Origin: Bog-159 sp963738375
GTDB taxonomy: Bacteria > Acidobacteriota > Terriglobia > Bryobacterales > Bryobacteraceae
NCBI GenBank assembly: GCA_963738375.1
Contig: CAVTWL010000004.1
Span: forward strand, 682,001 to 746,000
DNA: 64,000 nucleotides
Direction: 5' to 3'
Part shown: positions 1 to 8,500 of the stretch, piece after piece
Layout of the letters: the number at the start of each line of letters is the position of its first letter
How positions within the stretch are numbered: the first letter of the stretch is position 1
Position numbers and translations under genes: made by a program
Notes under the pieces: generated by a model
Database searches by the model: none
What the model saw: the letters and a program-made list of their open reading frames with translations, nothing else
Told to the model about the DNA's origin: nothing

Positions 1-391
1 CGGCGTAGTTTCAGGAGGAGTCTACGGCTGGCCCAAGAACGTCCTGCATCTGGCCGGGATCCCGGAATGCGTCGCAGATCTCTACCACACCCTGCCGAAG
101 CATTTCGCCATAGTGGATGGAATCGTCGGTATGGAAGGCAATGGACCCATTCAAGGAACAGCCAGGCAGGCAGGCCTTGTAGTGCTGGGAGACGACTTGG
201 CCGCCGTGGACGCAACCTGTTGCCGTATCATGTCGATCGATCCGCACAAAATCGACTACCTGAGCCTGGCCGTCGGCGACGTCGACTCACTCATAAACTC
301 AACCCATCAAATGGGCGAACTCCCGAATAGTCTGACTACTCCCTTCAACTTAATCCCAGAATGGCGCCACATCCGCCAAGTTGCTGGTTAA
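1..391 (+). CDS. DUF362-like protein, C-terminal part (5' end outside window)
   Basis: The reading frame is open from base 2 to a TAA stop at 389-391 and has no start inside the window. The visible ~129 residues match the C-terminal part of DUF362-type proteins: a stretch reading VDGIVGMEGNGP, followed by GDDLAAVDATCCRIM, which is the conserved 'ivDgi.gmeGnGP' and 'g.d..AvDa...rlmg' pattern of that family. Such proteins often accompany iron-sulfur proteins, which fits the ferredoxin gene 950 bp downstream on the same strand. The biochemical role of the family is not known. Assignment is from recalled motifs only. Confidence 0.75.
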   Translation, partial: GVVSGGVYGWPKNVLHLAGIPECVADLYHTLPKHFAIVDGIVGMEGNGPIQGTARQAGLVVLGDDLAAVDATCCRIMSIDPHKIDYLSLAVGDVDSLINSTHQMGELPNSLTTPFNLIPEWRHIRQVAG

Positions 392-501
392 TCCTACAGC
401 CCTGTTGGCAAAGACCACACCGACTTAACTCGTTTGTAAACCAATGACTTGCGCGACACACACAAATGTCTGCGATGAAAAATTCAACAAAGACTAGGAT
501 G

Positions 502-552
502 TTGAGTTTTCCAGCACCCGTAACTGTATGCAATTACAACGGATAATCCGTT
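502..552 (+). promoter_or_regulatory. Candidate promoter with 15-bp palindromic operator upstream of the redox module
   Basis: A weak sigma70-like pair, TTGAGT (502-507) and TGTATG (525-530) with 17 bp between, is followed at 538-552 by a perfect palindrome AACGGAT-A-ATCCGTT. The palindrome would lie at about +1 to +15, where a bound repressor would block initiation. It is the only strong symmetric site in the 392-615 intergenic stretch. The promoter hexamers are poor, so the palindrome is the better supported part. Confidence 0.35.
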
Positions 553-615
553 ATGAAACTCCACAAGTTGGCCCCACAAATGCCTTTGCATAGGACGTAA
601 GACGGAGGCACTACA

Positions 616-1284
616 ATGACGGTCATTCTGGTTTTGGTCACATTCTCGCTCTTCATCGGTCTCGATTGGATCATCAATCGAAGAAAGGCGCCGCAGGTCG
701 TTGCGGTTCCGTCGTTCGCGGCAGCGCACTCTCTCGATCAATCCTTCGTCGAGGGCTTCCGGGTTCCCCAACAGCTGTCCTACCACCCCGGCCACAGTTG
801 GGCCATGCAGGAACGCCGCAATCTCGTTCGCATCGGCGTCGACGAGTTCGCCGCCGCTCTGGCAGGACATGTCGAACGCATCGAACTGCCCAAGCCAGGC
901 CAATGGATCAGGCAAGGCCAAAAGACATGGTCTCTCTTCCGGGATGGCGAAAAAACCGACATGGTTTCTCCGACCGAAGGCGAAGTCATCGAAATTAACT
1001 CGGAACTGTTGAATAATCCAGAGCTACTGCGGAAAGATCCCTATGGCAAAGGGTGGCTGGCGCTGATTCACGTTCCCGACGAGGAGAGCACGGCCCGCAA
1101 CCTGGTTCCCAAAGGCATGGTGCGCAGTTGGATGCGCGAAGCCGTCGGCCGGTTGTACGCCACCCAACCACAGCTCGCCGGCGCCGTCGCCGCCGACGGC
1201 GGACTGCCCGTCGATGACGTATTGGCCAGCCTCCCGAACGCCAACTGGCATGCCGTAACCAGCGAATTCTTCCTCACTGCATAA
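616..1284 (+). CDS. Membrane-anchored GcvH-like protein lacking the canonical lipoyl lysine
   Basis: 222 residues. Residues 2-20 form one hydrophobic N-terminal segment (likely a membrane anchor), and residues ~58-150 resemble the glycine cleavage H-protein fold: HSWAMQE..., VRIGVDEFAAAL, IELPKPGQWI and VSPTEGEVIEIN. In true GcvH the lipoylated lysine sits eight residues before the SP-x-x-G turn proline; here that place is Gly111, with the nearest lysine two residues later (Lys113), so lipoylation is doubtful. A GGAGG ribosome site at 604-608 supports the ATG start. It directly precedes a HybA-like ferredoxin and a NrfD-like subunit, so it is probably an accessory of that membrane redox complex rather than part of glycine cleavage. 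Confidence 0.7.
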   Translation: MTVILVLVTFSLFIGLDWIINRRKAPQVVAVPSFAAAHSLDQSFVEGFRVPQQLSYHPGHSWAMQERRNLVRIGVDEFAAALAGHVERIELPKPGQWIRQGQKTWSLFRDGEKTDMVSPTEGEVIEINSELLNNPELLRKDPYGKGWLALIHVPDEESTARNLVPKGMVRSWMREAVGRLYATQPQLAGAVAADGGLPVDDVLASLPNANWHAVTSEFFLTA

Positions 1285-1337
1285 ATTCCCTACACCATAG
1301 ATAGGAATTGAGGTATAAAAGAGGTAGACATCCGATT

Positions 1338-2085
1338 ATGTCTAGGGCAATTCTTTACGACAGCACCTTATGCATCGGCTGCAAGTCGTGCGAAGCCGCC
1401 TGCGCGCAGCGGTGGCATCTACCTTACGACGATAAGGTGGCGGCTGAAACTAAGATCTCCGCTCATAAGCTCACCGCCATTCAGACCTTTGGCGACCACT
1501 ACAGCCGTCGATTATGCATGCACTGTGCCGAGCCAACCTGTGCCTCGGTTTGCCCGGTAGGAGCGTTGCATAAAACCGCCTTCGGCCCCGTCCTCTACGA
1601 TGCCGAAAAATGCATGGGCTGCCGCTACTGCATGACGGCTTGCCCGTTCCAGGTGCCCGCATACGAATGGAATAGCCAACTGCCCAAGGTGCGCAAGTGC
1701 GACATGTGCTACGACCGTCAACGCGCCGGCAAGTTGACTGCTTGCGCGGAGAATTGCCCAACCGGCGCCACCGCCTGCGGTGAGCGCGATGCCTTGGTAG
1801 CCGAGGCGCGCCGTCGACTGGCCGCCAAACCGCAAGGAATACTATCAGCGCATCTACGGCCTGCAGGAAGTGGGCGGCACTTCGGTGCTCTATCTCTCGG
1901 CCGTTCCCTTCGAGCAGATCGGACTGCGGACCGATCTCCCGCAGCAGCCGCTGCCACACTTGACCTGGCGCGTTCTCGAAGCCCTGCCCAATGTGGTTTC
2001 GGTAGGCTCTGTACTGTTGGGCGGCATCTGGTGGATCACCAACCGCCGCGACGAAGTGGCCCGGGCGGAAGGGGGCAAGCGATGA
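1338..2085 (+). CDS. HybA-like [4Fe-4S] ferredoxin subunit, interrupted by a 1-bp indel
   Basis: Reconstructed length 248 residues. The N-terminal part carries four cysteine groups typical of four [4Fe-4S] clusters: CIGCKSCEAAC, CMHCAEPTCASVCP, CMGCRYCMTACP and CDMC...CAENCP. The frame then breaks at an AAA run (1827-1829); removing one A continues as KEYYQRIYGLQEVGGTSVLYLS, the HybA-type signature, and a C-terminal membrane helix (VVSVGSVLLGGIWW). Unlike E. coli HybA no Tat signal peptide is visible. The TGA stop overlaps the ATG of the NrfD-like gene (ATGA), so the two are translationally coupled. Role by family: electron transfer between a quinol-reactive membrane partner and a catalytic subunit, which is not in the window. 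Confidence 0.8.
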
Positions 2086-3263
2086 ACCCGCGCAAGCTTC
2101 CAGGTTTCACCGTATGGCGCGTCGTATTCGCCATCCTGATGGCGGCCGGCGCCTACTCCACCTATTTGCGCGTGCGCTACGGCTTGGGCGCAGTAACCAA
2201 TTTGAGCGACCAGTTTCCCTGGGGCATCTGGATCGCTTTCGACATTTTATGCGGAGTAGGCTTAGCCGCCGGCGGCTTCACTCTGGTCGCCGCCGTTCAC
2301 ATCTTTAATATCGAGCGCTATCAACCCATCCTGCGCCCGGCCATCCTGACGGCGTTCCTCGGCTACGTCCTCGTCGTGATGGCGCTACTGTTCGACCTCG
2401 GCCGGCCGGACCGCGTCTGGCATCCCTTGGTAATGTGGAATCCCCACTCGGTGATGTTCGAAGTCGCCTGGTGCGTTACGCTCTACACCACGGTCCTGGC
2501 GCTCGAATTCGCTCCCGTCGTCTTCGAGCGGCTAGGCTGGCAAAAGCCGCTCGATTGGCTCAAGTTCATATCGGTGCCGCTGATGATCCTCGGCGTGCTG
2601 CTGTCCACACTGCATCAGTCCTCTCTCGGCAGCCTGTACCTGATCGTTCCGCACAAACTCTACGCGCTCTGGTACACGCCCTTCCTGCCGGTCTTTTTCT
2701 ACCTCTCGGCGATCTGCATGGGCTTGGCCATGACTATTTTCGAATCGTGGCACAGCAGCCGGGCCTTCGGCCGCGCATTGGAACTGCCGCTGGCCGCCGG
2801 CCTGGCGCGCGTCCTGGCCGTCCTGCTGATGGTGCTGCTGTTCTGCCGCTTTCTCGATCTGCAACAGCGCGGCGTCCTCGGGCTCCTGCGCGAGAACCGC
2901 ACGGAAACCTGGCTGTTCGGGCTTGAAATCGCCCTGCTGGTGCTCCCGATGATTCTGCTATTCCGCCGCAGCGTCCGTTGGAATCCGGCCAAACTCTATG
3001 GCTGCGCGGTGATGGCGCTGTTTGGATTCATCACGAACCGCCTCAATGTCAGCGTCACGGGAATGGAAGCGGGATCCGGCACGCACTACGTCCCGCGCTG
3101 GACCGAAGTTGCCGTTACCCTGGCGATCATCGCTTTAGGCTTCGCCATATTCCGCGTGGTCGCGCAGTATTTTCCCGTGTTCGAAGAACATCACCGGGGC
3201 ATCGCCGGTCATTCATCGATCCAAGAGCACTCGGAGGAGGGCGTTCCCGTGAGCGTCTCCTGA
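2082..3263 (+). CDS. NrfD/HybB-type polytopic quinol-oxidoreductase subunit
   Basis: 393 residues with about nine to ten hydrophobic helices, including an N-terminal stretch reading WGIWIAFDILCGVGLAAGGF, which is the conserved Q-site region of NrfD/HybB/DmsC-like membrane subunits, and HQSSLGSLYLI, also characteristic of HybB. The family anchors a ferredoxin subunit in the cytoplasmic membrane and exchanges electrons with (mena)quinone. The start overlaps the stop of the HybA-like gene. No hydrogenase, nitrite reductase or molybdopterin subunit is in the window, so the catalytic partner is unknown; it may lie upstream. Confidence 0.85.
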   Translation: MNPRKLPGFTVWRVVFAILMAAGAYSTYLRVRYGLGAVTNLSDQFPWGIWIAFDILCGVGLAAGGFTLVAAVHIFNIERYQPILRPAILTAFLGYVLVVMALLFDLGRPDRVWHPLVMWNPHSVMFEVAWCVTLYTTVLALEFAPVVFERLGWQKPLDWLKFISVPLMILGVLLSTLHQSSLGSLYLIVPHKLYALWYTPFLPVFFYLSAICMGLAMTIFESWHSSRAFGRALELPLAAGLARVLAVLLMVLLFCRFLDLQQRGVLGLLRENRTETWLFGLEIALLVLPMILLFRRSVRWNPAKLYGCAVMALFGFITNRLNVSVTGMEAGSGTHYVPRWTEVAVTLAIIALGFAIFRVVAQYFPVFEEHHRGIAGHSSIQEHSEEGVPVSVS

Positions 3264-3271
3264 ATTCATCC

Positions 3272-4894
3272 ATGGACAAGCCTCGCCGAATCCGTGTCGG
3301 ATTAGCCGCGAAGCTTGCCGTCTGTCTGGTCGCCACCACGGCGGCCCTCTTTGCTCTGTTCGGCTACTTTAATTTGCGCGAGTTGCGCCGCCATTCCGAA
3401 GAGATGGTGATGCAGTCGGCTGAGCGCATCACCGACGTGATCCAGCGCAGCACCCACTATGAAATGCTGCGCAACGATCGCCAGGCGCTTTACGACGTCA
3501 TTCAGGAACTGGGCAGCGAGCCGGGCATCCGGCGCATCCGCATTTTCAATAAGGAAGGCCGAATTACCCTCTCCACCGATGTGGCCGAAATAAACCGGGT
3601 CGTCGATAAACGGGCCGAGGCCTGCTACGGGTGTCATGCGCAGAGCGCGCCGCTGACTAAGCTCAACCGTCCAGACCGCGCGCGCATCTTCCCCGGCAAC
3701 GGCGAACGGCTTCTGGGGGTGATTCGTCCCATCGAGAATGGACCGGCCTGCGTCGGCTGCCATCCGGCCGGACAACGGGTTTTGGGAGTGATTGACGCCA
3801 ATCTTTCGCTGGCCGTAGTCGATGCGCGGATGGCCCAACATCGCGCGCACTTAATCCTGTTCATGGCGATCACGGTGGGCATGATCTGGCTGCTCAGCAT
3901 GATCTTTATTTGGGCCGTGGTTTACAGGCCCGTCAAAGAGTTGACCGCCGGAACACACCGCGTCGCTTACGGTGACTTGGAGTATCGTCTGCCTGTGCGA
4001 TCCAACGATGAGTTGAGCGATCTGGCGGAGTCCTTCAATAAGATGACCGCCGAATTGGCCGGAGTGCATGCGGAGATCGAGGAGCGGGTGAAGCGCAAGA
4101 CGGCCGAACTAGATCAAGCGCACCGCTCGCTGCTGTCAAGCGAAAAGATGGCATCCATCGGCAAATTAGCCGCTACCGTAGCGCATGAAGTAAACAACCC
4201 GCTGTTTGGTATCCTCACTTACGCCAAACTCACCAGGAAAGAAGTGGAAAAAGCGGCGCGCGGATCCACCACCGAGATATTGGATAACCTGCAAATCATC
4301 GAGCGGGAAAGCAAGCGGTGCGGCGACATCATGCGCAACCTGCTCACGTTCGCCCGCCAGGCGCCCAGCCATCGTGAGCTTAATGACTTGAACGCGCTGA
4401 TCGGCCGCGCTTCGGTGCTGGTACGGCATAAAGCGGAGTTGTTGGGGATCGAACTGCAAAGCCACCTGGCGCCTGACCTGCCGCCGGTCTTGTGCGACGC
4501 GGCGCAGATCCAACAAGTTGCTTTGGTGCTGCTGGTGAATGCGACCGAAGCGATGCCGCAAGGAGGAGTTCTAGAAACGATTACGGAAATGGATTCCCAA
4601 GGGCGTAGCGCGCTGATCCGCGTTCGCGATACAGGGCAGGGAATTCCAGACGAGGTTATGGCGCAAATCTTTGAGCCGTTTTTCACCACCAAGGAGGATC
4701 AACAGCGCACCGGCTTGGGCCTCGCGGTAGCTCGAAGCATTGTGGAGCAGCATGGCGGAGAAATCAGGGTCAAATCCGCAGTCGGAAAAGGCACCGAGTT
4801 CATTGTAGCTTTGCCCGCCGTGCAGCCGGCTATGGCAGAGATAGTCGCGGCGACGCCGGCAACAACGGGTCACCTTCCGCTGAGCGGGGGATAA
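3272..4894 (+). CDS. Sensor histidine kinase with diheme (2x CxxCH) extracytoplasmic domain
   Basis: 540 residues. TM1 at ~11-32; an extracytoplasmic sensor of ~160 residues; TM2 at ~194-217; HAMP at ~219-272; HisKA with phosphoacceptor His305 in VAHEVNNP; and a HATPase domain with N, G1 and G2 boxes (DTGQGIPDE, FFTTK, GLGLAVARSI). The sensor holds two covalent c-type heme motifs, CYGCH (118-122) and CVGCH (160-164). It starts 8 bp after the NrfD-like gene and ends 4 bp before an NtrC-type regulator. The natural inference is a redox or gas (O2, NO, CO) sensor that reports on the state of the adjoining electron-transfer module. Start chosen at ATG 3272 because the upstream open frame is inside the NrfD-like gene. 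Confidence 0.88.
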   Translation: MDKPRRIRVGLAAKLAVCLVATTAALFALFGYFNLRELRRHSEEMVMQSAERITDVIQRSTHYEMLRNDRQALYDVIQELGSEPGIRRIRIFNKEGRITLSTDVAEINRVVDKRAEACYGCHAQSAPLTKLNRPDRARIFPGNGERLLGVIRPIENGPACVGCHPAGQRVLGVIDANLSLAVVDARMAQHRAHLILFMAITVGMIWLLSMIFIWAVVYRPVKELTAGTHRVAYGDLEYRLPVRSNDELSDLAESFNKMTAELAGVHAEIEERVKRKTAELDQAHRSLLSSEKMASIGKLAATVAHEVNNPLFGILTYAKLTRKEVEKAARGSTTEILDNLQIIERESKRCGDIMRNLLTFARQAPSHRELNDLNALIGRASVLVRHKAELLGIELQSHLAPDLPPVLCDAAQIQQVALVLLVNATEAMPQGGVLETITEMDSQGRSALIRVRDTGQGIPDEVMAQIFEPFFTTKEDQQRTGLGLAVARSIVEQHGGEIRVKSAVGKGTEFIVALPAVQPAMAEIVAATPATTGHLPLSGG

Positions 4895-4898
4895 ATAG

Positions 4899-6260
4899 AT
4901 GACGGAAGTAGAAGAAGTGGTAGGAACGAAATCCAAGGGCAAGATCCTCATCGTGGATGACGAAACGGTCGTGCGCGATTCTCTCGGGAAGTGGTTCTCG
5001 AGCGAGGGTTATTGGGCCCAACCCGTGGGTAGTGCTCGGGAGGCTCTAGAATCGATTACGAAGTCCGAATATGACGTGGCTCTGCTCGACATTAAGATGC
5101 CCGGGATGGACGGCATGGAACTGCAAGGCCGGTTGAAGCAAGCCGATCCGGACTTGACCGTCATCATCATGACCGGCTACGCGTCCGTCGAAACCGCGGT
5201 GCAAGCCCTGAAACAAGGCGCCTACGATTACATCACCAAGCCAATCGATCCGGACGAGTTGTCGCACCTGGTGGCGAATGCGCTGGAACACCGCCATGCG
5301 CGGCGGGAAGTCGTTCGGCTGCGCGAGAACCTGCAGGAGGTGTCCCCATCGACGGAATTGATTGGAAAGGCGCCGGCGATGAAGAAAGTCTGCGAACTGA
5401 TCGAGATGGTGGCGCCTACCGAGGCCACTGTTTTGATCACCGGCGAGAGCGGTACGGGTAAGGAAGTCGTGGCGCGAGCCATTCACGCCGCGGGCCCCCG
5501 GCGCTATATGCCGATGGTGACCATCCACTGCGGTGCGCTGACGGAGACCCTGCTCGAAAGCGAACTGTTCGGGCATGAGAAGGGCTCATTCACCGGCGCA
5601 CAATATCGCAAGAAGGGTAAGTTTGAAGTGGCCGATGGCGGCACTGTCTTCCTCGATGAGATCAGCGACATCAGCTTAAGGACGCAGACCGATTTATTGC
5701 GCGTGCTGCAGGAGAAGGAGATTGTCCGTGTCGGCGGCAGCCAGCCTGTCAAGGTCGATTTCCGATGTGTGGCGGCGACCAACAAGAACCTGGAAAGCCT
5801 GGTGAAGGCAGGTACGTTTCGTCCCGACCTTTACTACCGGTTGCACGTATTCTGCATCGACCTGCCGCCGCTGCGCGAACGCCGCGAGGATGTTCCGCTG
5901 CTGACCGCGCACTTCCTGAACAAATTCTGCATGATGACCAGCCGTCCGGTTCCGGCCATCTCGCCGGAAGCGCTGCAAGTGCTGATGAACCACGACTGGC
6001 CGGGTAACGTACGCGAGTTGGAGAACGCCGTGGAACGGGCCTTGGTGGTCAGCCGCGGACCCGAAATCAAGCCGGCGGATTTCTCCTTCCAATTCCAGGA
6101 TGGGGGGGCGCCAAGCGGACGTAAGCTGGAGGATGTCGAGCGAGTTCACATCGAGCGGGTGCTCCGCGAAACGGATCACAACCTTTCCCGCTCGGCCCGC
6201 ATTCTGGACATCGACCGCACTACGCTGTACAACAAGCTGAAGCGCTACGGCCTGAAGTGA
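4899..6260 (+). CDS. Sigma54-dependent NtrC-family response regulator
   Basis: 453 residues in the standard three-domain order. Receiver ~14-125 with acidic pocket VDDE and phosphoacceptor Asp in ALLDIKMPG; AAA+ sigma54-interaction domain ~145-375 with Walker A GESGTGKE, the sigma54-contacting loop GSFTGA, and Walker B GTVFLDEIS; C-terminal Fis-type helix-turn-helix (LSRSARILDIDRTTLYNKLK). It follows the heme sensor kinase by 4 bp and is almost certainly its cognate regulator. Its targets would be sigma54 promoters, possibly the upstream redox genes; no clear GG-N10-GC site was identified by eye. Confidence 0.93.
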   Translation: MTEVEEVVGTKSKGKILIVDDETVVRDSLGKWFSSEGYWAQPVGSAREALESITKSEYDVALLDIKMPGMDGMELQGRLKQADPDLTVIIMTGYASVETAVQALKQGAYDYITKPIDPDELSHLVANALEHRHARREVVRLRENLQEVSPSTELIGKAPAMKKVCELIEMVAPTEATVLITGESGTGKEVVARAIHAAGPRRYMPMVTIHCGALTETLLESELFGHEKGSFTGAQYRKKGKFEVADGGTVFLDEISDISLRTQTDLLRVLQEKEIVRVGGSQPVKVDFRCVAATNKNLESLVKAGTFRPDLYYRLHVFCIDLPPLRERREDVPLLTAHFLNKFCMMTSRPVPAISPEALQVLMNHDWPGNVRELENAVERALVVSRGPEIKPADFSFQFQDGGAPSGRKLEDVERVHIERVLRETDHNLSRSARILDIDRTTLYNKLKRYGLK

Positions 6261-6261
6261 C

Positions 6262-6780
6262 GTGATACAACTGCTGGGCATCGGGGTCGCAGCGGACTTG
6301 TTGGCCAGCGTGGCTGTGCAAGTCGCTTCCGTCTTCAAAGCGCCGTGCCAAGTCAGGCACGAGCACCTGGATGTGGCCTTCGCTCGCGATCCGATCCGAA
6401 AACAATACAATTCGACCGCCATCCTGCAGGCGATGCAGCCGTTTGTCGAACCCGGCGCGAGGCTGCTGGCTGTCACTTCCCTGGACCTGTACGTTCCGGT
6501 ATTGACCTTCGTCTTCGGCGAAGCGCAGTTGAGCGGAGCATGCGCGGTGGTATCGCTGCATCGGTTGCGGGAAGAATTCTACGGCTTGCCTGCGCGCGAC
6601 GATTTGATGCGCGAACGGTTGGTGAAGGAAGCCGTTCACGAACTCGGCCATACCTTCGGACTTCGTCACTGCGACGACTGGCGGTGCGTGATGACCTCCA
6701 GCCACGGCGTCGAGCGGCTGGACGTGAAGGGCGCCGGCCTCTGCAACCTGTGCAGCCGCGCTGTGGCGGCCGTGCGTTAG
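6262..6780 (+). CDS. amzA: Archaemetzincin-type zinc metalloprotease
   Basis: 172 residues from a GTG start only 1 bp after the response-regulator stop, so it is probably co-translated with it. The C-terminal half carries the archaemetzincin signature: HELGHTFGLRHC (the three-histidine catalytic zinc site with the catalytic Glu), then CVM and a CNLC pair that completes the second, structural cysteine zinc site. The upstream sequence (LAVTSLDLYVPVLTFVFGEA) matches the family's N-terminal core. Physiological substrates of this family are unknown. It has no signal peptide, so it is predicted cytoplasmic. The stop overlaps the stop of a small convergent ORF. Confidence 0.9.
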   Translation: MIQLLGIGVAADLLASVAVQVASVFKAPCQVRHEHLDVAFARDPIRKQYNSTAILQAMQPFVEPGARLLAVTSLDLYVPVLTFVFGEAQLSGACAVVSLHRLREEFYGLPARDDLMRERLVKEAVHELGHTFGLRHCDDWRCVMTSSHGVERLDVKGAGLCNLCSRAVAAVR

Positions 6781-6908
6781 ACGGCAGCTGCGCGGGAAAA
6801 CAGGATGTGTTTTTCAAGGTGGATTTCGTACTTCTCGAAGATCCGGACGGCGGCGGGTGAATGGGCGGCGATCTCGCCAACGAATCTTGCATCGGTTAGG
6901 GTAAGCAT
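6777..6908 (-). pseudogene. Possible DUF542 (ScdA N-terminal-like) remnant
   Basis: A 43-residue reading frame containing FVGEIAAHSPAAVRIFEKYEI, which resembles the first half of the DUF542 domain found at the N-terminus of Ric/ScdA iron-sulfur repair proteins. The domain normally continues into a Cys-rich 'CCGG' segment; here it ends without any cysteine, overlapping the archaemetzincin stop codon. No clear ribosome site. It may be a small real protein or a decayed fragment. Confidence 0.35.
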
Positions 6909-6991
6909 ACTTCGATTGTCCGGGGCAGGCGCACAGTGATCAGTGATCGCAGTCACACGCGCACCGCCTGGTGCATTACAATCAATCACTG

Positions 6992-8500
6992 ATGATCCGA
7001 CTCAAACTGGCGGGACTGGCGCTGCTGTGTCTGACGGCCGCCTTAGCGCAGGCGCCGAAGGACGATAAGGGCAAGGAAGACAAAAAACCGCCTGAAGAGA
7101 AGGTTTCGCAGACTAAACACTCGATTCAGATCGGCGGCAAGGAGCTGAAATACACCGCCACCACCGGCACGATGTTGCTGAAGAAGGAAGACGGCACCGC
7201 GACGGCGAGTATCTTCTACATCGCCTACATCAAGGACGACGTGGCCGATGCCACCAAGCGGCCCTTAACTTTTGCGTTCAACGGCGGACCTGGATCCTCT
7301 TCTGTGTGGCTGCAGATGGGAGCGCTGGGGCCGAAGCGCGTGGCGATGGATCCCGAAGGCAATGCGCTCCCGCCTCCTTACCAGCTGGTGGACAACGAGT
7401 ATTCGATTTTGGATCTCACCGACCTTGTTTTTATCGATCCGGTCAGCACCGGATTCAGCCGCGCGATTCCGGAGCAGAATGCCAAGGACTTTCACGGGAT
7501 CGATGGAGATCTGGAATCGGTCGCTGATTTCATCCGGCTATACACCACCCGGAGCAGCCGTTGGACTTCGCCGAAGTTTCTGGCGGGCGAGAGCTACGGC
7601 ACTACGCGCGCCTCCAACCTTTCCGGGTATCTGCAGCAGCACATGGGGTACGCGCTCAACGGCATCGTTCTGATTTCGGCGGTTTTGAATTTCGGGACGA
7701 TCAGTTTCGACCGAGGCAACGATCTGCCGTACATCCTGTTTCTGCCGACTTACACAGCAACGGCCTGGTATCACAAGAAGCTACCGCCGGACCTGATGGG
7801 GAGCCAGGATAAAGCGATCGAGGAAAGCCGCCAATACGCTTCGCACGAGTACACGCTGGCGCTGCTGAAGGGGGATTCGATCACCAAGGAAGAGCGCGCC
7901 GAAACGGCACAGAAACTGGCGCGGCTGACTGGACTGCCGGCCAAGTTCATCGACGAGAGCAATCTGAGGGTGCCGATCTTCCGTTTCACCAAGGAACTGC
8001 TGCGCGATGAACGGCGAACGGTGGGCCGGTATGACAGCCGTCTCGAAGGGATCGATCTGGATCCGACCAGCGCTTCGCCGGACTACGATCCGAGCTACGC
8101 CAGCGTGTACGCGCCGTTCACGGCTGCCTGGAATCAGTATGTGCGGAGCGAACTGAAGTGGGAAAGCGACCTTCCTTACGAGATCCTGACCGGGCGGGTG
8201 CATCCATGGAACTGGGGCGACTACGACAACCGCTACGTGAATGTATCGGACAGCCTGCGGGCGGCGATGACTCAGAATCACGATCTTAAGGTGTTTGTGG
8301 CGAACGGGCATTACGATCTGGCGACTCCGTTCTTCGCCACACAGTACACCTTCGATCATTTGGGGCTGGACCCGACTTTGCGGGGTCACGTGAGCATGGA
8401 CTTCTTCGAGGCCGGCCACATGATGTATACCTACAAGCCGTCACTCGAGAAACTGAAGGCGGATCTGGCGAAGTTTATTCCGTCGGCTATACCGCGATGA
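6992..8500 (+). CDS. Secreted serine carboxypeptidase-like protein (peptidase family S10)
   Basis: 502 residues with an N-terminal signal peptide (hydrophobic LAGLALLCLTAALA, cut near AQA) and then a lysine-rich linker. Diagnostic S10 motifs: FNGGPGSSS (oxyanion region, ~residues 96-104), GESYGT with the nucleophile Ser (~199), and C-terminal AGHM with the catalytic His. Length is normal for bacterial S10 proteins. Expected role: release of C-terminal amino acids from peptides in the periplasm or outside the cell. It converges with, and overlaps by 14 bp, the MDR oxidoreductase gene on the other strand. The ATG at 6992 was chosen because the signal peptide starts there. Confidence 0.9.
   Translation: MIRLKLAGLALLCLTAALAQAPKDDKGKEDKKPPEEKVSQTKHSIQIGGKELKYTATTGTMLLKKEDGTATASIFYIAYIKDDVADATKRPLTFAFNGGPGSSSVWLQMGALGPKRVAMDPEGNALPPPYQLVDNEYSILDLTDLVFIDPVSTGFSRAIPEQNAKDFHGIDGDLESVADFIRLYTTRSSRWTSPKFLAGESYGTTRASNLSGYLQQHMGYALNGIVLISAVLNFGTISFDRGNDLPYILFLPTYTATAWYHKKLPPDLMGSQDKAIEESRQYASHEYTLALLKGDSITKEERAETAQKLARLTGLPAKFIDESNLRVPIFRFTKELLRDERRTVGRYDSRLEGIDLDPTSASPDYDPSYASVYAPFTAAWNQYVRSELKWESDLPYEILTGRVHPWNWGDYDNRYVNVSDSLRAAMTQNHDLKVFVANGHYDLATPFFATQYTFDHLGLDPTLRGHVSMDFFEAGHMMYTYKPSLEKLKADLAKFIPSAIPR

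Noticed and set aside
1827..1829. Programmed frameshifting in the ferredoxin gene
   Set aside because: The run is only three A and there is no slippery heptamer or downstream stem; 14 other single-base breaks in the window make sequence error the simpler reading.
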